A stretch of DNA of 13,126 bases, taken from positions 1 through 13,126 of the forward strand of contig SFFD01000036.1 of assembly GCA_004556975.1 (NCBI GenBank), read 5' to 3'. Numbering within the stretch: position 1 is the first letter of the stretch; each line of letters starts with the position of its first letter. Under the pieces are notes generated by a model. It worked only from the letters and a program-made list of their open reading frames with translations. It was not told the DNA's origin and searched no databases. Shown piece after piece: positions 6,908 through 13,126 of this stretch. The stretch is from Oscillospiraceae bacterium (GTDB lineage Bacteria; Bacillota; Clostridia; Oscillospirales; Ruminococcaceae). The position numbers were made by a program, and so were the translations under genes.

Positions 6908-8275
6908 TTAGTCAATGCCCGCCATAATATAGGCGCATTTGTAAACGTCGCCGCAGCCAAGGGTAATTACCAAATCGCCGGGCGCGGCGTGGGACATGGT
7001 GTAGTCCGCCATTTCCTGAAATGTGTTGAACCACACGCTTCCGGGAATCTTTTCCGCAAGGTCTTTTGTATAGACGTTATAGGTGTTTTTTTCGCGGCTG
7101 CCCATAATTTCGCTCATAACGACATGGTCGGCGACGGAAAGGGCGGTTACGAAATCGTCCATAAGCAGCGCCGTCCGGGAATAGGTAAAAGGCTGGAACA
7201 CAGCCCACACCTCGTGGAAGTCCATTTCCTTTGCGGCTTTCAGCGTGGCGGCAATCTCCGTGGGGTGGTGGGCGTAGTCGTCCGCTATGGTAACGCCGTT
7301 CACCTCGCCGAGAATTTCAAACCGCCGGCCCGCGCCCGGGAATTTGTCAATGTGCTCTGCCATTTCTTCGGGGTTCATGCCAAGGTAAAGGCAAACCGCG
7401 GCGCAGGCCATGGAGTTAAGAATATTGTGCTTGCCGGGAATTGAAAGGCGTATTTCGCATATAGCTTCGCCGTGGTGCATAAGGGTATAGCCGGATTTTG
7501 CGCCGCCGAGGAAACGCACATTTTCGGCATAATAATCGTTTTTACTGCTCCAGCCGAAAGTGATAATTTCCTTATCAAGGCCCTCAACGGCTTTCATTGT
7601 GTTGGCGTCGTCGCCGTTCACAATAACGGGGCCGGTGCTGTTGGAAGCAAACTTCCGAAAGGATTTTATGGAATTTTCAATGGTGCCGAAATAGTCAAGG
7701 TGGTCGTTGTCGATGTTAAGAATTACCGAAATGTCATTGGATAATTTAAGGAAGGTGTCCACGAACTCGCAGGCTTCCACAACGAAAATATCGCTTTTTC
7801 CGGCGCGGCCGCTTCCTCCAAGAGCTTTTACCTTGCCGCCTATGAAAGCGCTGGGGTCAAAACCTCCCTCAAGAAGGGTTTGAGCAATCATGGCGCTTGT
7901 GGTGGTTTTGCCGTGGGTTCCCGCAACGCACACCGCCTTTGAATAGCGGCGGGTGAGCAGTCCGAGCATATCGCTGCGTTCAAGACAGGGAACGCCGGAG
8001 GCTTTCGCCGCAATAAGCTCGGGGTTATCCGCCATAATAGCGGCAGTATATACAATAAGGTCTGCGCCTTCAATGTTTTCCGCTGCCTGTCCGAATGTGA
8101 CAGGAATGCCCATTTTTCGCTCGATTTTTGTGGTTTCGGTTTCATTGTTGTCCGAACCGGTTATATAAAATCCCTCTGAATGAAGGATCTGCACCATGGG
8201 GAACATTCCGCTTCCGCCAATGCCGATAAAATGAATGTGTTTTCTGGTTTTCAAAAGGTTTTCATCAATGGTCAT
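6908..8275 (-). CDS. murC: UDP-N-acetylmuramate--L-alanine ligase MurC
   Basis: 455-residue cytoplasmic ligase that adds L-Ala to UDP-MurNAc with ATP, the first amino-acid step of peptidoglycan precursor synthesis. The N-terminal UDP-binding domain shows GIGGSGM (residues 18-24); the central ATP-binding domain has the P-loop AGTHGKTTT (118-126) and the NIDNDHLDYFGT metal/ATP region; the C-terminal domain has FPGAGRRFEILGE and DDYAHHPTEI, both hallmarks of MurC. It is at the short end of the family (E. coli about 490). Start ATG at 8275 has AGGAAG 9 nt upstream. It leads a two-gene transcript on the - strand and is divergent from spoVG. Confidence 0.97.
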   Translation of the reverse strand: MTIDENLLKTRKHIHFIGIGGSGMFPMVQILHSEGFYITGSDNNETETTKIERKMGIPVTFGQAAENIEGADLIVYTAAIMADNPELIAAKASGVPCLERSDMLGLLTRRYSKAVCVAGTHGKTTTSAMIAQTLLEGGFDPSAFIGGKVKALGGSGRAGKSDIFVVEACEFVDTFLKLSNDISVILNIDNDHLDYFGTIENSIKSFRKFASNSTGPVIVNGDDANTMKAVEGLDKEIITFGWSSKNDYYAENVRFLGGAKSGYTLMHHGEAICEIRLSIPGKHNILNSMACAAVCLYLGMNPEEMAEHIDKFPGAGRRFEILGEVNGVTIADDYAHHPTEIAATLKAAKEMDFHEVWAVFQPFTYSRTALLMDDFVTALSVADHVVMSEIMGSREKNTYNVYTKDLAEKIPGSVWFNTFQEMADYTMSHAAPGDLVITLGCGDVYKCAYIMAGID

Positions 8276-8322
8276 AAAAAATCGCTTCCTTTTGTATTTG
8301 GGCTTTGCCCATACATATCTAT

Positions 8323-8328
8323 ATTATA
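8323..8328 (-). promoter_or_regulatory. probable -10 box of the murC promoter
   Basis: The - strand reads TATAAT at 8328-8323, a perfect -10 box about 48 nt before the murC start. The -35 region at the proper distance (TTCCTT, 8351-8346) matches poorly, so the assignment rests on the -10 box, A/T-rich context and position. Confidence 0.45.
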
Positions 8329-8417
8329 CGGCAAAACGCAAAAAAAAGGAATATATATTTTGATTTTTGCTGAATAATTTCTCTGTTTTTGCCAAAAATC
8401 CTTTCAGAACATTCCGG

Positions 8418-8423
8418 AAGGAG
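8418..8423 (+). promoter_or_regulatory. ribosome binding site that decides the spoVG start
   Basis: AAGGAG ends 7 nt before the ATG at 8431. An upstream in-frame start at 8389 would place this site inside the coding region and lacks its own site. Confidence 0.85.
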
Positions 8424-8430
8424 CAAAAAA

Positions 8431-8718
8431 ATGAACATCACGGATATAAAAATACGAAGAACATACGACAGCGAACGCTTGCGCGCCCTTGTTTCCGTCA
8501 CTATTGACGGCGACCTCGCGGTGCACGATTTAAAGGTAATTTCCGGCCCGGAGCGGCTTTTTGTCGCCATGCCGAGCCGCAAGGACGAGGGCGGAATTTT
8601 CCGCGACATAGTTCACCCAATAAGCCCTGCCGCCCGTGAGCAGCTTGAAAATGCGGTTCTTGCCGCATATGAGGAATATTTGGCGCAGCAGCAGGCAGAA
8701 AATGAATTTGAAGGTTAA
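8431..8718 (+). CDS. spoVG: SpoVG family regulator
   Basis: 95-residue SpoVG protein, a small site-specific DNA/RNA-binding regulator known in Bacillus for septation and sporulation and in Staphylococcus and Borrelia for global regulation. The family start MNITDIKIRR is present, followed by ALVSVTIDGDLAVHDLKVI, the GPERLFVAMPSRK motif and FRDIVHPIS; the C-terminal helix carries an acidic/Gln-rich tail. Length is normal. It is a single-gene unit, divergent from murC and closed by a strong terminator. No clear promoter could be assigned; a sigma-H-like pair of boxes has wrong spacing. Presence in spore-formers and non-spore-formers alike means it does not prove sporulation. Confidence 0.95.
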   Translation: MNITDIKIRRTYDSERLRALVSVTIDGDLAVHDLKVISGPERLFVAMPSRKDEGGIFRDIVHPISPAAREQLENAVLAAYEEYLAQQQAENEFEG

Positions 8719-8754
8719 AGCCTTTTTTACGAGGGCGCCGAAGGCGCATAATAA

Positions 8755-8787
8755 AAAAATAAGCCTCACAAGTGGAGGCTTATTTTT
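8755..8787 (+). terminator. bidirectional terminator after spoVG
   Basis: A 13-bp perfect stem (8755-8767 with 8775-8787, loop ACAAGTG) whose outer five pairs are A run on the left and T run on the right, so it gives a U tract on either strand. On the + strand it ends spoVG. Confidence 0.9.
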
Positions 8788-8810
8788 ATGCTTATTTATA
8801 ATAAAGGCGC

Positions 8811-8843
8811 AAAAAATGCTGCCGCAGTAATGCGGCAGCATTT
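8811..8843 (-). terminator. terminator of the gltX-glnS operon
   Basis: A 13-bp perfect stem (8814-8826 with 8831-8843) with a 4-nt loop, followed on the - strand by a run of six T (complement of 8811-8816). It starts 10 nt after the glnS stop. Confidence 0.92.
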
Positions 8844-8852
8844 ATAAACGTA

Positions 8853-10514
8853 TTATTTTTGCTTTGCCCAGCTGTCCTTAAGGTTCACAATGTTGTTCCA
8901 GACGGCAGGATTTTTGCTGTCCTTGATGAAATATCCGCTGCGGACGAACTGGAAGCGTTCGTCGGCGCCGGCTTCGCCCAAGGAAGCCTCAAGCTTCGCA
9001 CCCTTGTATTCCTTGACGGAATCGGGGTCAAGGAAGTCATTGTAGTCCTTGCCCTCGGGGAGAGTGACCATGTTCGCTTCGCTGAACAGGCGGCCGTACA
9101 TACGAACATCGGCGGTGACGGCGCTCTTGGCGCTGACCCAGTGGATGGTTCCCTTAATCTTGCGACCGTCGGCGGGCATGGCGTTGCCGGTTTCAAGGTC
9201 GGCGGTGACGGAGATTTCAGTCACCTTGCCGGTTTCGTCGGTTTCGTAGCCCACACATTTGACAATATACGCGCCCATAAGGCGAACTTCGCCCTCCGGC
9301 TTCATGCGGAAGAACTTTGGAGGCGGAACGGCGGCAAAGTCCTCGCGCTCGATGTAAAGCTCGCGGCTGAATTCCACCTTGCGGGTTCCTGCTTCGGGAT
9401 CGTTCACGTTGTTCGCAACTTCAAAATACTCGGTTTTGTCCTCCGGGTAGTTGAGCACGACGACCTTAACGGGGTCTATAACCGCCATTCTGCGCTGTGC
9501 GGTGCGGTTCAGCTCGTCGCGGATGCAGTGCTCAAGCAGCTCCACATCGACAATGGAGTATGCCTTGGAAACACCTGCGGTCTTGATAAATTCGATAATG
9601 GAGGAGGGGGTGTAGCCGCGCCTTCTCATACCGGAAAGGGTGGGCATACGGGGGTCGTCCCAGCCGTCCACCACGCCGGTTTCTACCAGCATACGAAGAT
9701 AGCGCTTGCTCATAACCGTGTGAGTGACGTTCAGGCGGGCAAATTCGTACTGGTGCGGGCGGGGATTCTTAAAGCCGACATTTTCCACAACCCAGTCGTA
9801 AAGCGGGCGGTGGTCGGCAAATTCGATGGAGCAACAGGAGTAGGTTATGCCCTCAAGTGCGTCCTGAATGGGGTGTGCGAAGTCGTAGAGGGGGTAAATG
9901 CACCATTTGTCCCCCTGACGGTGGTGGGAAACATGCTTTATGCGGTAAATTGCCGGGTCGCGCATATTCATATTCGGGCTTGCAAGGTCGATTTTGGCGC
10001 GGAGCGTCTTTGCGCCGTCCTCAAATTCTCCGGCGCGCATACGGCGGAACAGGTCAAGGTTCTCCTCAACGCTTCTGTCACGGTAGGGACTGGGGCGGCT
10101 GGGCTTGCCCGCGTCGTTGCCGCGGTATTCCTGCATTTCCTCGCGGGTGAGGTCGTCAACATAGGCTTTGCCGTCCATAATGAGCTTTTCGGCGTATTCG
10201 TAGCATTTGTCGAAGTAGTCGGAACCGTAGAAAATGCCGCCGTTAGGCTCAAAGCCGAGCCAACGGATGTCCTGCAAAATGCTCTGAACGTATTCGTCGT
10301 CCTCGCGGGCGGGGTTTGTGTCGTCATAGCGCAGGTTGAATTTGCCGTGGTACTTTTCCGCGGTGTAGGCGTTTATCCAAATGGCCTTTGCGGAACCTAT
10401 GTGAAGATAGCCGTTGGGCTCCGGCGGAAAGCGGGTGTGTACCTCGGTATTAACGCCCTCGGCAAGGTCCTTGTCGATTATATCATGAATAAAGTTAGAA
10501 ATTTCTTCAGGCAT
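8853..10514 (-). CDS. glnS: Glutaminyl-tRNA synthetase
   Basis: 553-residue class I enzyme that charges tRNA-Gln directly with glutamine. The N-terminal catalytic domain opens with HTRFPPEPNGYLHIGS, the GlnRS form of the HIGH box (here HIGS, residues 38-41); RYDDTNP, IDLASPNMNMRDPAIYRI and YSCCSIEFADHRPLYDW are diagnostic of GlnRS rather than GluRS; the KMSKS-type loop is VMSKR at 267-271, the same place as in E. coli GlnRS. The C-terminal half (from about 340) is the two-part beta-barrel anticodon-binding domain. Length equals the bacterial family. It is second in an operon, 15 nt after gltX, with GGAGG 6 nt before its ATG. Confidence 0.97.
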   Translation of the reverse strand: MPEEISNFIHDIIDKDLAEGVNTEVHTRFPPEPNGYLHIGSAKAIWINAYTAEKYHGKFNLRYDDTNPAREDDEYVQSILQDIRWLGFEPNGGIFYGSDYFDKCYEYAEKLIMDGKAYVDDLTREEMQEYRGNDAGKPSRPSPYRDRSVEENLDLFRRMRAGEFEDGAKTLRAKIDLASPNMNMRDPAIYRIKHVSHHRQGDKWCIYPLYDFAHPIQDALEGITYSCCSIEFADHRPLYDWVVENVGFKNPRPHQYEFARLNVTHTVMSKRYLRMLVETGVVDGWDDPRMPTLSGMRRRGYTPSSIIEFIKTAGVSKAYSIVDVELLEHCIRDELNRTAQRRMAVIDPVKVVVLNYPEDKTEYFEVANNVNDPEAGTRKVEFSRELYIEREDFAAVPPPKFFRMKPEGEVRLMGAYIVKCVGYETDETGKVTEISVTADLETGNAMPADGRKIKGTIHWVSAKSAVTADVRMYGRLFSEANMVTLPEGKDYNDFLDPDSVKEYKGAKLEASLGEAGADERFQFVRSGYFIKDSKNPAVWNNIVNLKDSWAKQK

Positions 10515-10529
10515 ATTGTTCCTCCAAAA

Positions 10530-12176
10530 TCAAAGCGCCTCTATGGCTCTTTCTATTCTGCCGATGACCTTTGTTCTGCCCATAACGCTCATTACGGCGA
10601 ACATATCCGGGCTGTTCACGCGGCCGGTGACCGCCATTCTGATGACGGCGGAAATGTCTCCCACATGACCCTTAAAGGATTCGGGATTTTGCTTGTATTC
10701 CTTGGGAGAGGCGGCGTAGCCCATGGAGACGGAAAGCTCCTTTATCTTGCCGAACCATGCGGTCTGGTCATCCGCTTCGTCGTAAATGTCCTTGTATTTT
10801 TCGAGCACGGTGCGGATTTCCTCGGTGCTCATGCTTTGGGGATATTCGCTGCCGGGAGTGAAAAGCTCGTCATAGAAGAACGCCATATAGTCCTTCATTT
10901 CGCTCCAAACGGCGATATCTTTTCTCGGTTTGGGAATTCCGCGGCCGATGGAGATAATGGACTTGGCGTATTCCGGGTCGGCAGCCAAAATCATATAGAA
11001 ATCTCTGTCGTATTTCTCTGCCCAGTCGGTGAGGTAGCTCCAAACCTGCTCGGTGGTGAGCATGGAAACAACGTTTTTGGAAACGTCGCGGAGTTTGTCA
11101 AGGTCGAAGAGGGAGCCGGAAACACTCATTTTGTTGGTGGTGAACTTGAAGCTTTCGTAAGGCTCTTTGGGGTTCGCAAGCCGCCATTCCTCAAAGTTGG
11201 AGTTGAGGAGGGTGAGCAGGTACTCTATTACGGAGGGAACGGGGAAGCCCTCTGCAAAATAGAAGTCAAGAGCAAGCTCCGGGTCTTTGCGCTTTGAAAG
11301 CTTGCGCTTGCTGCCGCCGTCCATCTTCATAAGCTGTGCGGTGTGAATATATTTCGGCATTTTCCAGCCCATGGCGGAGAAAAGCTGAACATGAACAGGC
11401 CATGTGGCGAGCCATTCCTCGCCGCGGACAACGTGGGTGGTGCGCATAAGGTGGTCGTCCACTACATGGGCAAAGTGATAGGTGGGAATTCCGTCGGACT
11501 TGAGCAGAACAATGTCCTGATCGTTTTCCGGCATATCGATTTTGCCCTTTACAAGGTCGGTGAGGTGGATATATTTTTCCGGGTCGCCTTCGCTGCGAAA
11601 ACGAAGCACCCAGCTTTTATTTTCTGCCAAAGCGGCCTCAATATCCTCAAAGGGGCGGTCGCGCCAAACGGCCCACTCGCCGTAATAGCCGGTGTTTACG
11701 CCTTTGGCTTCCTGCGCCTCGCGCATGGATGAAAGCTCATCCTCGGTGCAGAAGCAGGGGTAGGCCTTGCCATCCTCAACGAGCTTTTTGGCGAACACAT
11801 GGTAGATGTCCGCTCTCTGGCGCTGACGGTAGGGGCCGTAGTCGCCGAATTCTCCGTCGGCAAGCGCGCCCTCGTCGAAATTAAGTCCGAATTTTTTGAA
11901 CACGGAGATTATGGTTTCAACGCCGTTTTCCACCTCGCGCTTTTTGTCGGTGTCCTCTATGCGGAGCATAAAAATGCCGCCGCTTTGGTGGGCGAGGCGT
12001 TCATCGGTGATGGCACCGAACAGGTTGCCAAGGTGCATAAAACCGGTTGGGCTTGGCGCCATACGGGTGACCTTTGCGCCTTCGGGAAGGTTTCTCGGCG
12101 GATATCGCTTTTCCATATCTTCCGGTGTGGCGGTCACATCCGGAAAAAGAAGATTGGCAAGTTTTTCACAGTCCAT
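10530..12176 (-). CDS. gltX: Glutamyl-tRNA synthetase
   Basis: 548-residue class I synthetase that charges tRNA-Glu. Catalytic motifs: RMAPSPTGFMHLGN (HIGH box HLGN at 48-51), LRIEDTDKKRE, YHFAHVVDDHLMRTTHVVRGEEWL and the KMSKS loop KLSKR at 292-296; the C-terminal half is the helical anticodon-binding domain. Compared with the common 470-490-residue GluRS it has about 35 extra N-terminal residues before the Rossmann fold and a longer C-terminal part. The CFCTE motif is present. Start ATG at 12176 with AGGAGG 11 nt upstream. It leads the operon with glnS. Coexistence with GlnRS makes a tRNA-Glu-specific (discriminating) enzyme likely, but the sequence alone cannot show this. Confidence 0.95.
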   Translation of the reverse strand: MDCEKLANLLFPDVTATPEDMEKRYPPRNLPEGAKVTRMAPSPTGFMHLGNLFGAITDERLAHQSGGIFMLRIEDTDKKREVENGVETIISVFKKFGLNFDEGALADGEFGDYGPYRQRQRADIYHVFAKKLVEDGKAYPCFCTEDELSSMREAQEAKGVNTGYYGEWAVWRDRPFEDIEAALAENKSWVLRFRSEGDPEKYIHLTDLVKGKIDMPENDQDIVLLKSDGIPTYHFAHVVDDHLMRTTHVVRGEEWLATWPVHVQLFSAMGWKMPKYIHTAQLMKMDGGSKRKLSKRKDPELALDFYFAEGFPVPSVIEYLLTLLNSNFEEWRLANPKEPYESFKFTTNKMSVSGSLFDLDKLRDVSKNVVSMLTTEQVWSYLTDWAEKYDRDFYMILAADPEYAKSIISIGRGIPKPRKDIAVWSEMKDYMAFFYDELFTPGSEYPQSMSTEEIRTVLEKYKDIYDEADDQTAWFGKIKELSVSMGYAASPKEYKQNPESFKGHVGDISAVIRMAVTGRVNSPDMFAVMSVMGRTKVIGRIERAIEAL

Positions 12177-12227
12177 AATATGTTTTTCCTCCTGAAAAGG
12201 GATTCTTTGCTGACAGTATATATAAAT

Positions 12228-12256
12228 ATTCTATCATATTTATATAATTTTGACAA
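12228..12256 (-). promoter_or_regulatory. sigma-A promoter of the gltX-glnS operon
   Basis: On the - strand: -35 TTGTCA (12256-12251, 5 of 6), 17-nt spacer, -10 TAGAAT (12233-12228, 5 of 6) preceded by an extended -10 TG. The predicted leader is only about 45 nt and contains no T-box features, so regulation by uncharged tRNA is not indicated. Confidence 0.8.
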
Positions 12257-12405
12257 CATCTTTTTATCCAAGCAAATTAACGGCTTACCTATACGATTTT
12301 TGACACATAAAAATTATAACAAACCAAAAATTGAAGCGATTTTACACCAATCAAAGCTAAAAGGCGCTGTTTTAAGTTTAAATTTGCAAAAAATATACCG
12401 AAACG
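12257..12405. other. A/T-rich gap without a gene
   Basis: No coding region or clear structure is seen. The stretch is strongly A/T-rich. A TTGACA at 12300-12305 on the + strand has no -10 box at a normal distance (the nearest TATAAC, 12315-12320, is only 9 nt away). Confidence 0.5.
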
Positions 12406-12451
12406 GCGAAGAGCCGACCGGGCATTAACCCGGTCGGCTCTTCGCATTTTT
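12406..12451 (+). terminator. strong hairpin terminator between gltX and the surface-protein remnant
   Basis: A 17-bp perfect stem (12406-12422 with 12429-12445, loop CATTAA) followed on the + strand by ATTTTTATT. Its orientation by the T run is +, yet no + strand gene lies upstream. By position, 24 nt past the stop of the - strand surface-protein fragment, it would be expected to end that gene; on the - strand the nearest T run begins about 12 nt after the stem, so it could work in that direction only less well. Confidence 0.8.
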
Positions 12452-12469
12452 ATTGTAAGGTTGAAAAGA

Positions 12470-12643
12470 TTAGAAAATATCGGTGTTTTTCATTTTGAGC
12501 ACGGCGGCCGCAGCGGCGGCAATAGTGAGCACGGAAAACGTGCTCATATTTGCAGCAACGGAAGCGCCGCTGTTGGGGTTATGTTCAATGGGTTTGTTGT
12601 CACCGCTGATTACAATAGTAGTGGTGTTGTGGGTGGGAGCGGA
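12470..12643 (-). pseudogene. C-terminal remnant of a wall-anchored surface protein
   Basis: Reading the - strand gives 57 codons ending in TAA at 12472-12470. They encode a Thr/Asn-rich stretch (SAPTHNTTTIVISGDNKP), the sorting-like motif NPNSG, a hydrophobic segment of about 20 residues rich in Ala (STFSVLTIAAAAAAVL) and a short Lys-containing tail. This is the architecture of a sortase substrate C-terminus; NPxTG-like variants are common in Clostridia. No body or start precedes it: the frame stays open to about 12775 but reads a Cys-rich, unlikely sequence. The gene therefore looks truncated or frameshifted near a (TA)5 tract at 12645-12654. Function of the lost part is unknown. An antisense hydrophobic frame (12483-12665) is a shadow and has no ribosome binding site. 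Confidence 0.6.
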
Positions 12644-12655
12644 ATATATATATAG

Positions 12656-12795
12656 ATGTTGGTAAAGCGCATACGCTCCACTGGCTCCGCATTCAGACCC
12701 AGCGCAAAGGAAGCAGGCCGTCCTTGCTTTGGGAAATGTTCTGAAAACTGCCGAAAGAGACCTGCGCTTCCCTTAATTTTACTGCCCCATACCGC
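12656..12795. other. unassigned stretch, possible structured RNA or repeat
   Basis: This stretch lies between the surface-protein remnant and the stop of the hydrolase. It is open in more than one frame on both strands, none with a ribosome binding site. It can fold: GGAAGC-AGG (12710-12718) with CCT-GC-GCTTCC (12761-12771), with an alternative pairing of AGCGCA (12701-12706) and TGCGCT (12763-12768); a T-rich stretch follows on the + strand. I cannot assign a known RNA family. Confidence 0.3.
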
Positions 12796-13126
12796 TCATT
12801 TTACAGGCGTCGTCACCTTGTTTTCCAGCTCGCAATGCATTACGTCATTCCAATGGCGGCGGATGACAACGTCAGCGGAAAGGTCGGTGTTGTTATATGA
12901 AACAGACCATTGCGTGTTGCTTGTGATGGCATCGGGGTCGGGGTCTTGTGCCGCCGATTTCATTGCGTTCCACACGGTATCGCCGGTGTAATTACCTTTT
13001 TCATTCTCAAACACCTGCAATACAGCATCATAACGCTCTCTGCCGTGACCGTAGATGTCGTTTTTCTGATTCGGAAGCACCTTATCCTTATGACGAATGA
13101 AGAAATTCGTAACCGCCTCTGACGGA
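12796..13126 (-). CDS. Probable linear amide C-N hydrolase, C-terminal part (runs off the window)
   Basis: The last 109 residues of a - strand gene; its start lies beyond the right edge. Features fit the C-terminal part of the choloylglycine hydrolase/penicillin V acylase and peptidase C45 Ntn-hydrolase group: AVTNFF (the conserved Thr-Asn), GHGRERYDAVLQVF (the conserved Arg-Tyr helix), and SNTQWSVSYNNTDLSADVVI followed by an H-W-N-D-V-M-H end, the typical last strands. Such enzymes cleave amide bonds of small acylated compounds such as bile salts, penicillins or N-acyl amino acids. The catalytic N-terminal Cys is not in the window, so substrate and activity cannot be judged. It ends in TGA, with no clear terminator next to it. 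Confidence 0.6.
   Translation of the reverse strand, partial: PSEAVTNFFIRHKDKVLPNQKNDIYGHGRERYDAVLQVFENEKGNYTGDTVWNAMKSAAQDPDPDAITSNTQWSVSYNNTDLSADVVIRRHWNDVMHCELENKVTTPVK

Noticed and set aside
6320..7444. A 374-codon + strand open frame opposite murC and the 129-residue gene
   Set aside because: It runs through a terminator and two genes with clear starts and motifs or ribosome binding sites on the - strand.
8345..8377. Sigma-H promoter for spoVG (AGGA at 8347-8350, GAAT at 8372-8375)
   Set aside because: The boxes resemble the sigma-H consensus, but the distance from AGGA to GAAT is 21 nt instead of the expected 17-18, so it was not called.
8859..11297. An 812-codon + strand open frame across glnS and part of gltX
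   Set aside because: It crosses two well-supported genes in antisense; the frame stays open because those genes avoid codons that read as stops on the other strand. No ribosome binding site or family motif.
12177..12221. T-box leader controlling gltX-glnS
   Set aside because: The predicted leader is about 45 nt, far too short, and lacks the T-box motif and antiterminator.
12690..12720. Signal recognition particle RNA core (AAGGAAGCAGGCC resembles its GGAAGGAAGCAGCC)
   Set aside because: The similarity is limited to one short string; the matching 5' arm and GGAA tetraloop of the conserved hairpin are missing.
12656..12991. A 111-codon + strand open frame opposite the hydrolase
   Set aside because: Half of it is antisense to the hydrolase fragment, which has family motifs; no ribosome binding site is present.

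Overview
The window looks like chromosome from a Gram-positive Clostridia-class Firmicute, probably a gut Ruminococcaceae/Oscillospiraceae-like organism. The evidence is the HrcA/CIRCE heat-shock operon, SpoVG, AGGAGG-type ribosome binding sites, A/T-rich sigma-A promoters, a DnaK of the Gram-positive type and an NPxTG-like wall-anchor signal. Most of it is ordinary core genome. The unusual material is at the two edges and in a few details of the core genes.

Layout. (1) 1-345 is a GC-rich, gene-free stretch packed with short perfect hairpins. (2) 411-6300 is the class I heat-shock operon on the + strand: promoter, CIRCE operator, hrcA-grpE-dnaK-dnaJ, then prmA (ribosomal protein L11 methyltransferase), closed by a terminator. 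A tandem pair of hairpins sits between dnaK and dnaJ, and dnaJ appears to start with TTG. (3) 6301-6455 is a small gene-free gap with inverted repeats. (4) 6455-8328 on the - strand is murC followed by a 129-residue unrecognised gene in the same transcript, with its own terminator. (5) spoVG lies divergently from murC on the + strand. (6) Two back-to-back terminators separate spoVG from the convergent gltX-glnS operon (- strand, 8853-12176), which has a clear extended -10 promoter at 12228-12256. (7) 12257-13126 is the accessory-looking end: an A/T-rich gap, a very strong 17-bp hairpin terminator, the C-terminal 57 codons of a surface protein with a sortase-type anchor but no body, a 130-nt stretch of unclear nature, and the C-terminal part of a probable linear-amide C-N hydrolase that runs off the window.

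How the parts work together. HrcA represses its own operon through CIRCE; GrpE, DnaK and DnaJ form the folding machine; PrmA modifies the ribosome and rides on the same transcript. MurC makes the peptidoglycan precursor UDP-MurNAc-L-Ala. GltX and GlnS charge tRNA-Glu and tRNA-Gln; having a dedicated GlnRS is not the rule in Firmicutes. I found no convincing new defence system, CRISPR array, transposase or phage gene. The most interesting places are the broken surface-anchor gene at the (TA)5 tract near 12645-12654 with its odd neighbour sequence, the Cys cluster in the DnaK tail, and the dnaK-dnaJ spacer.
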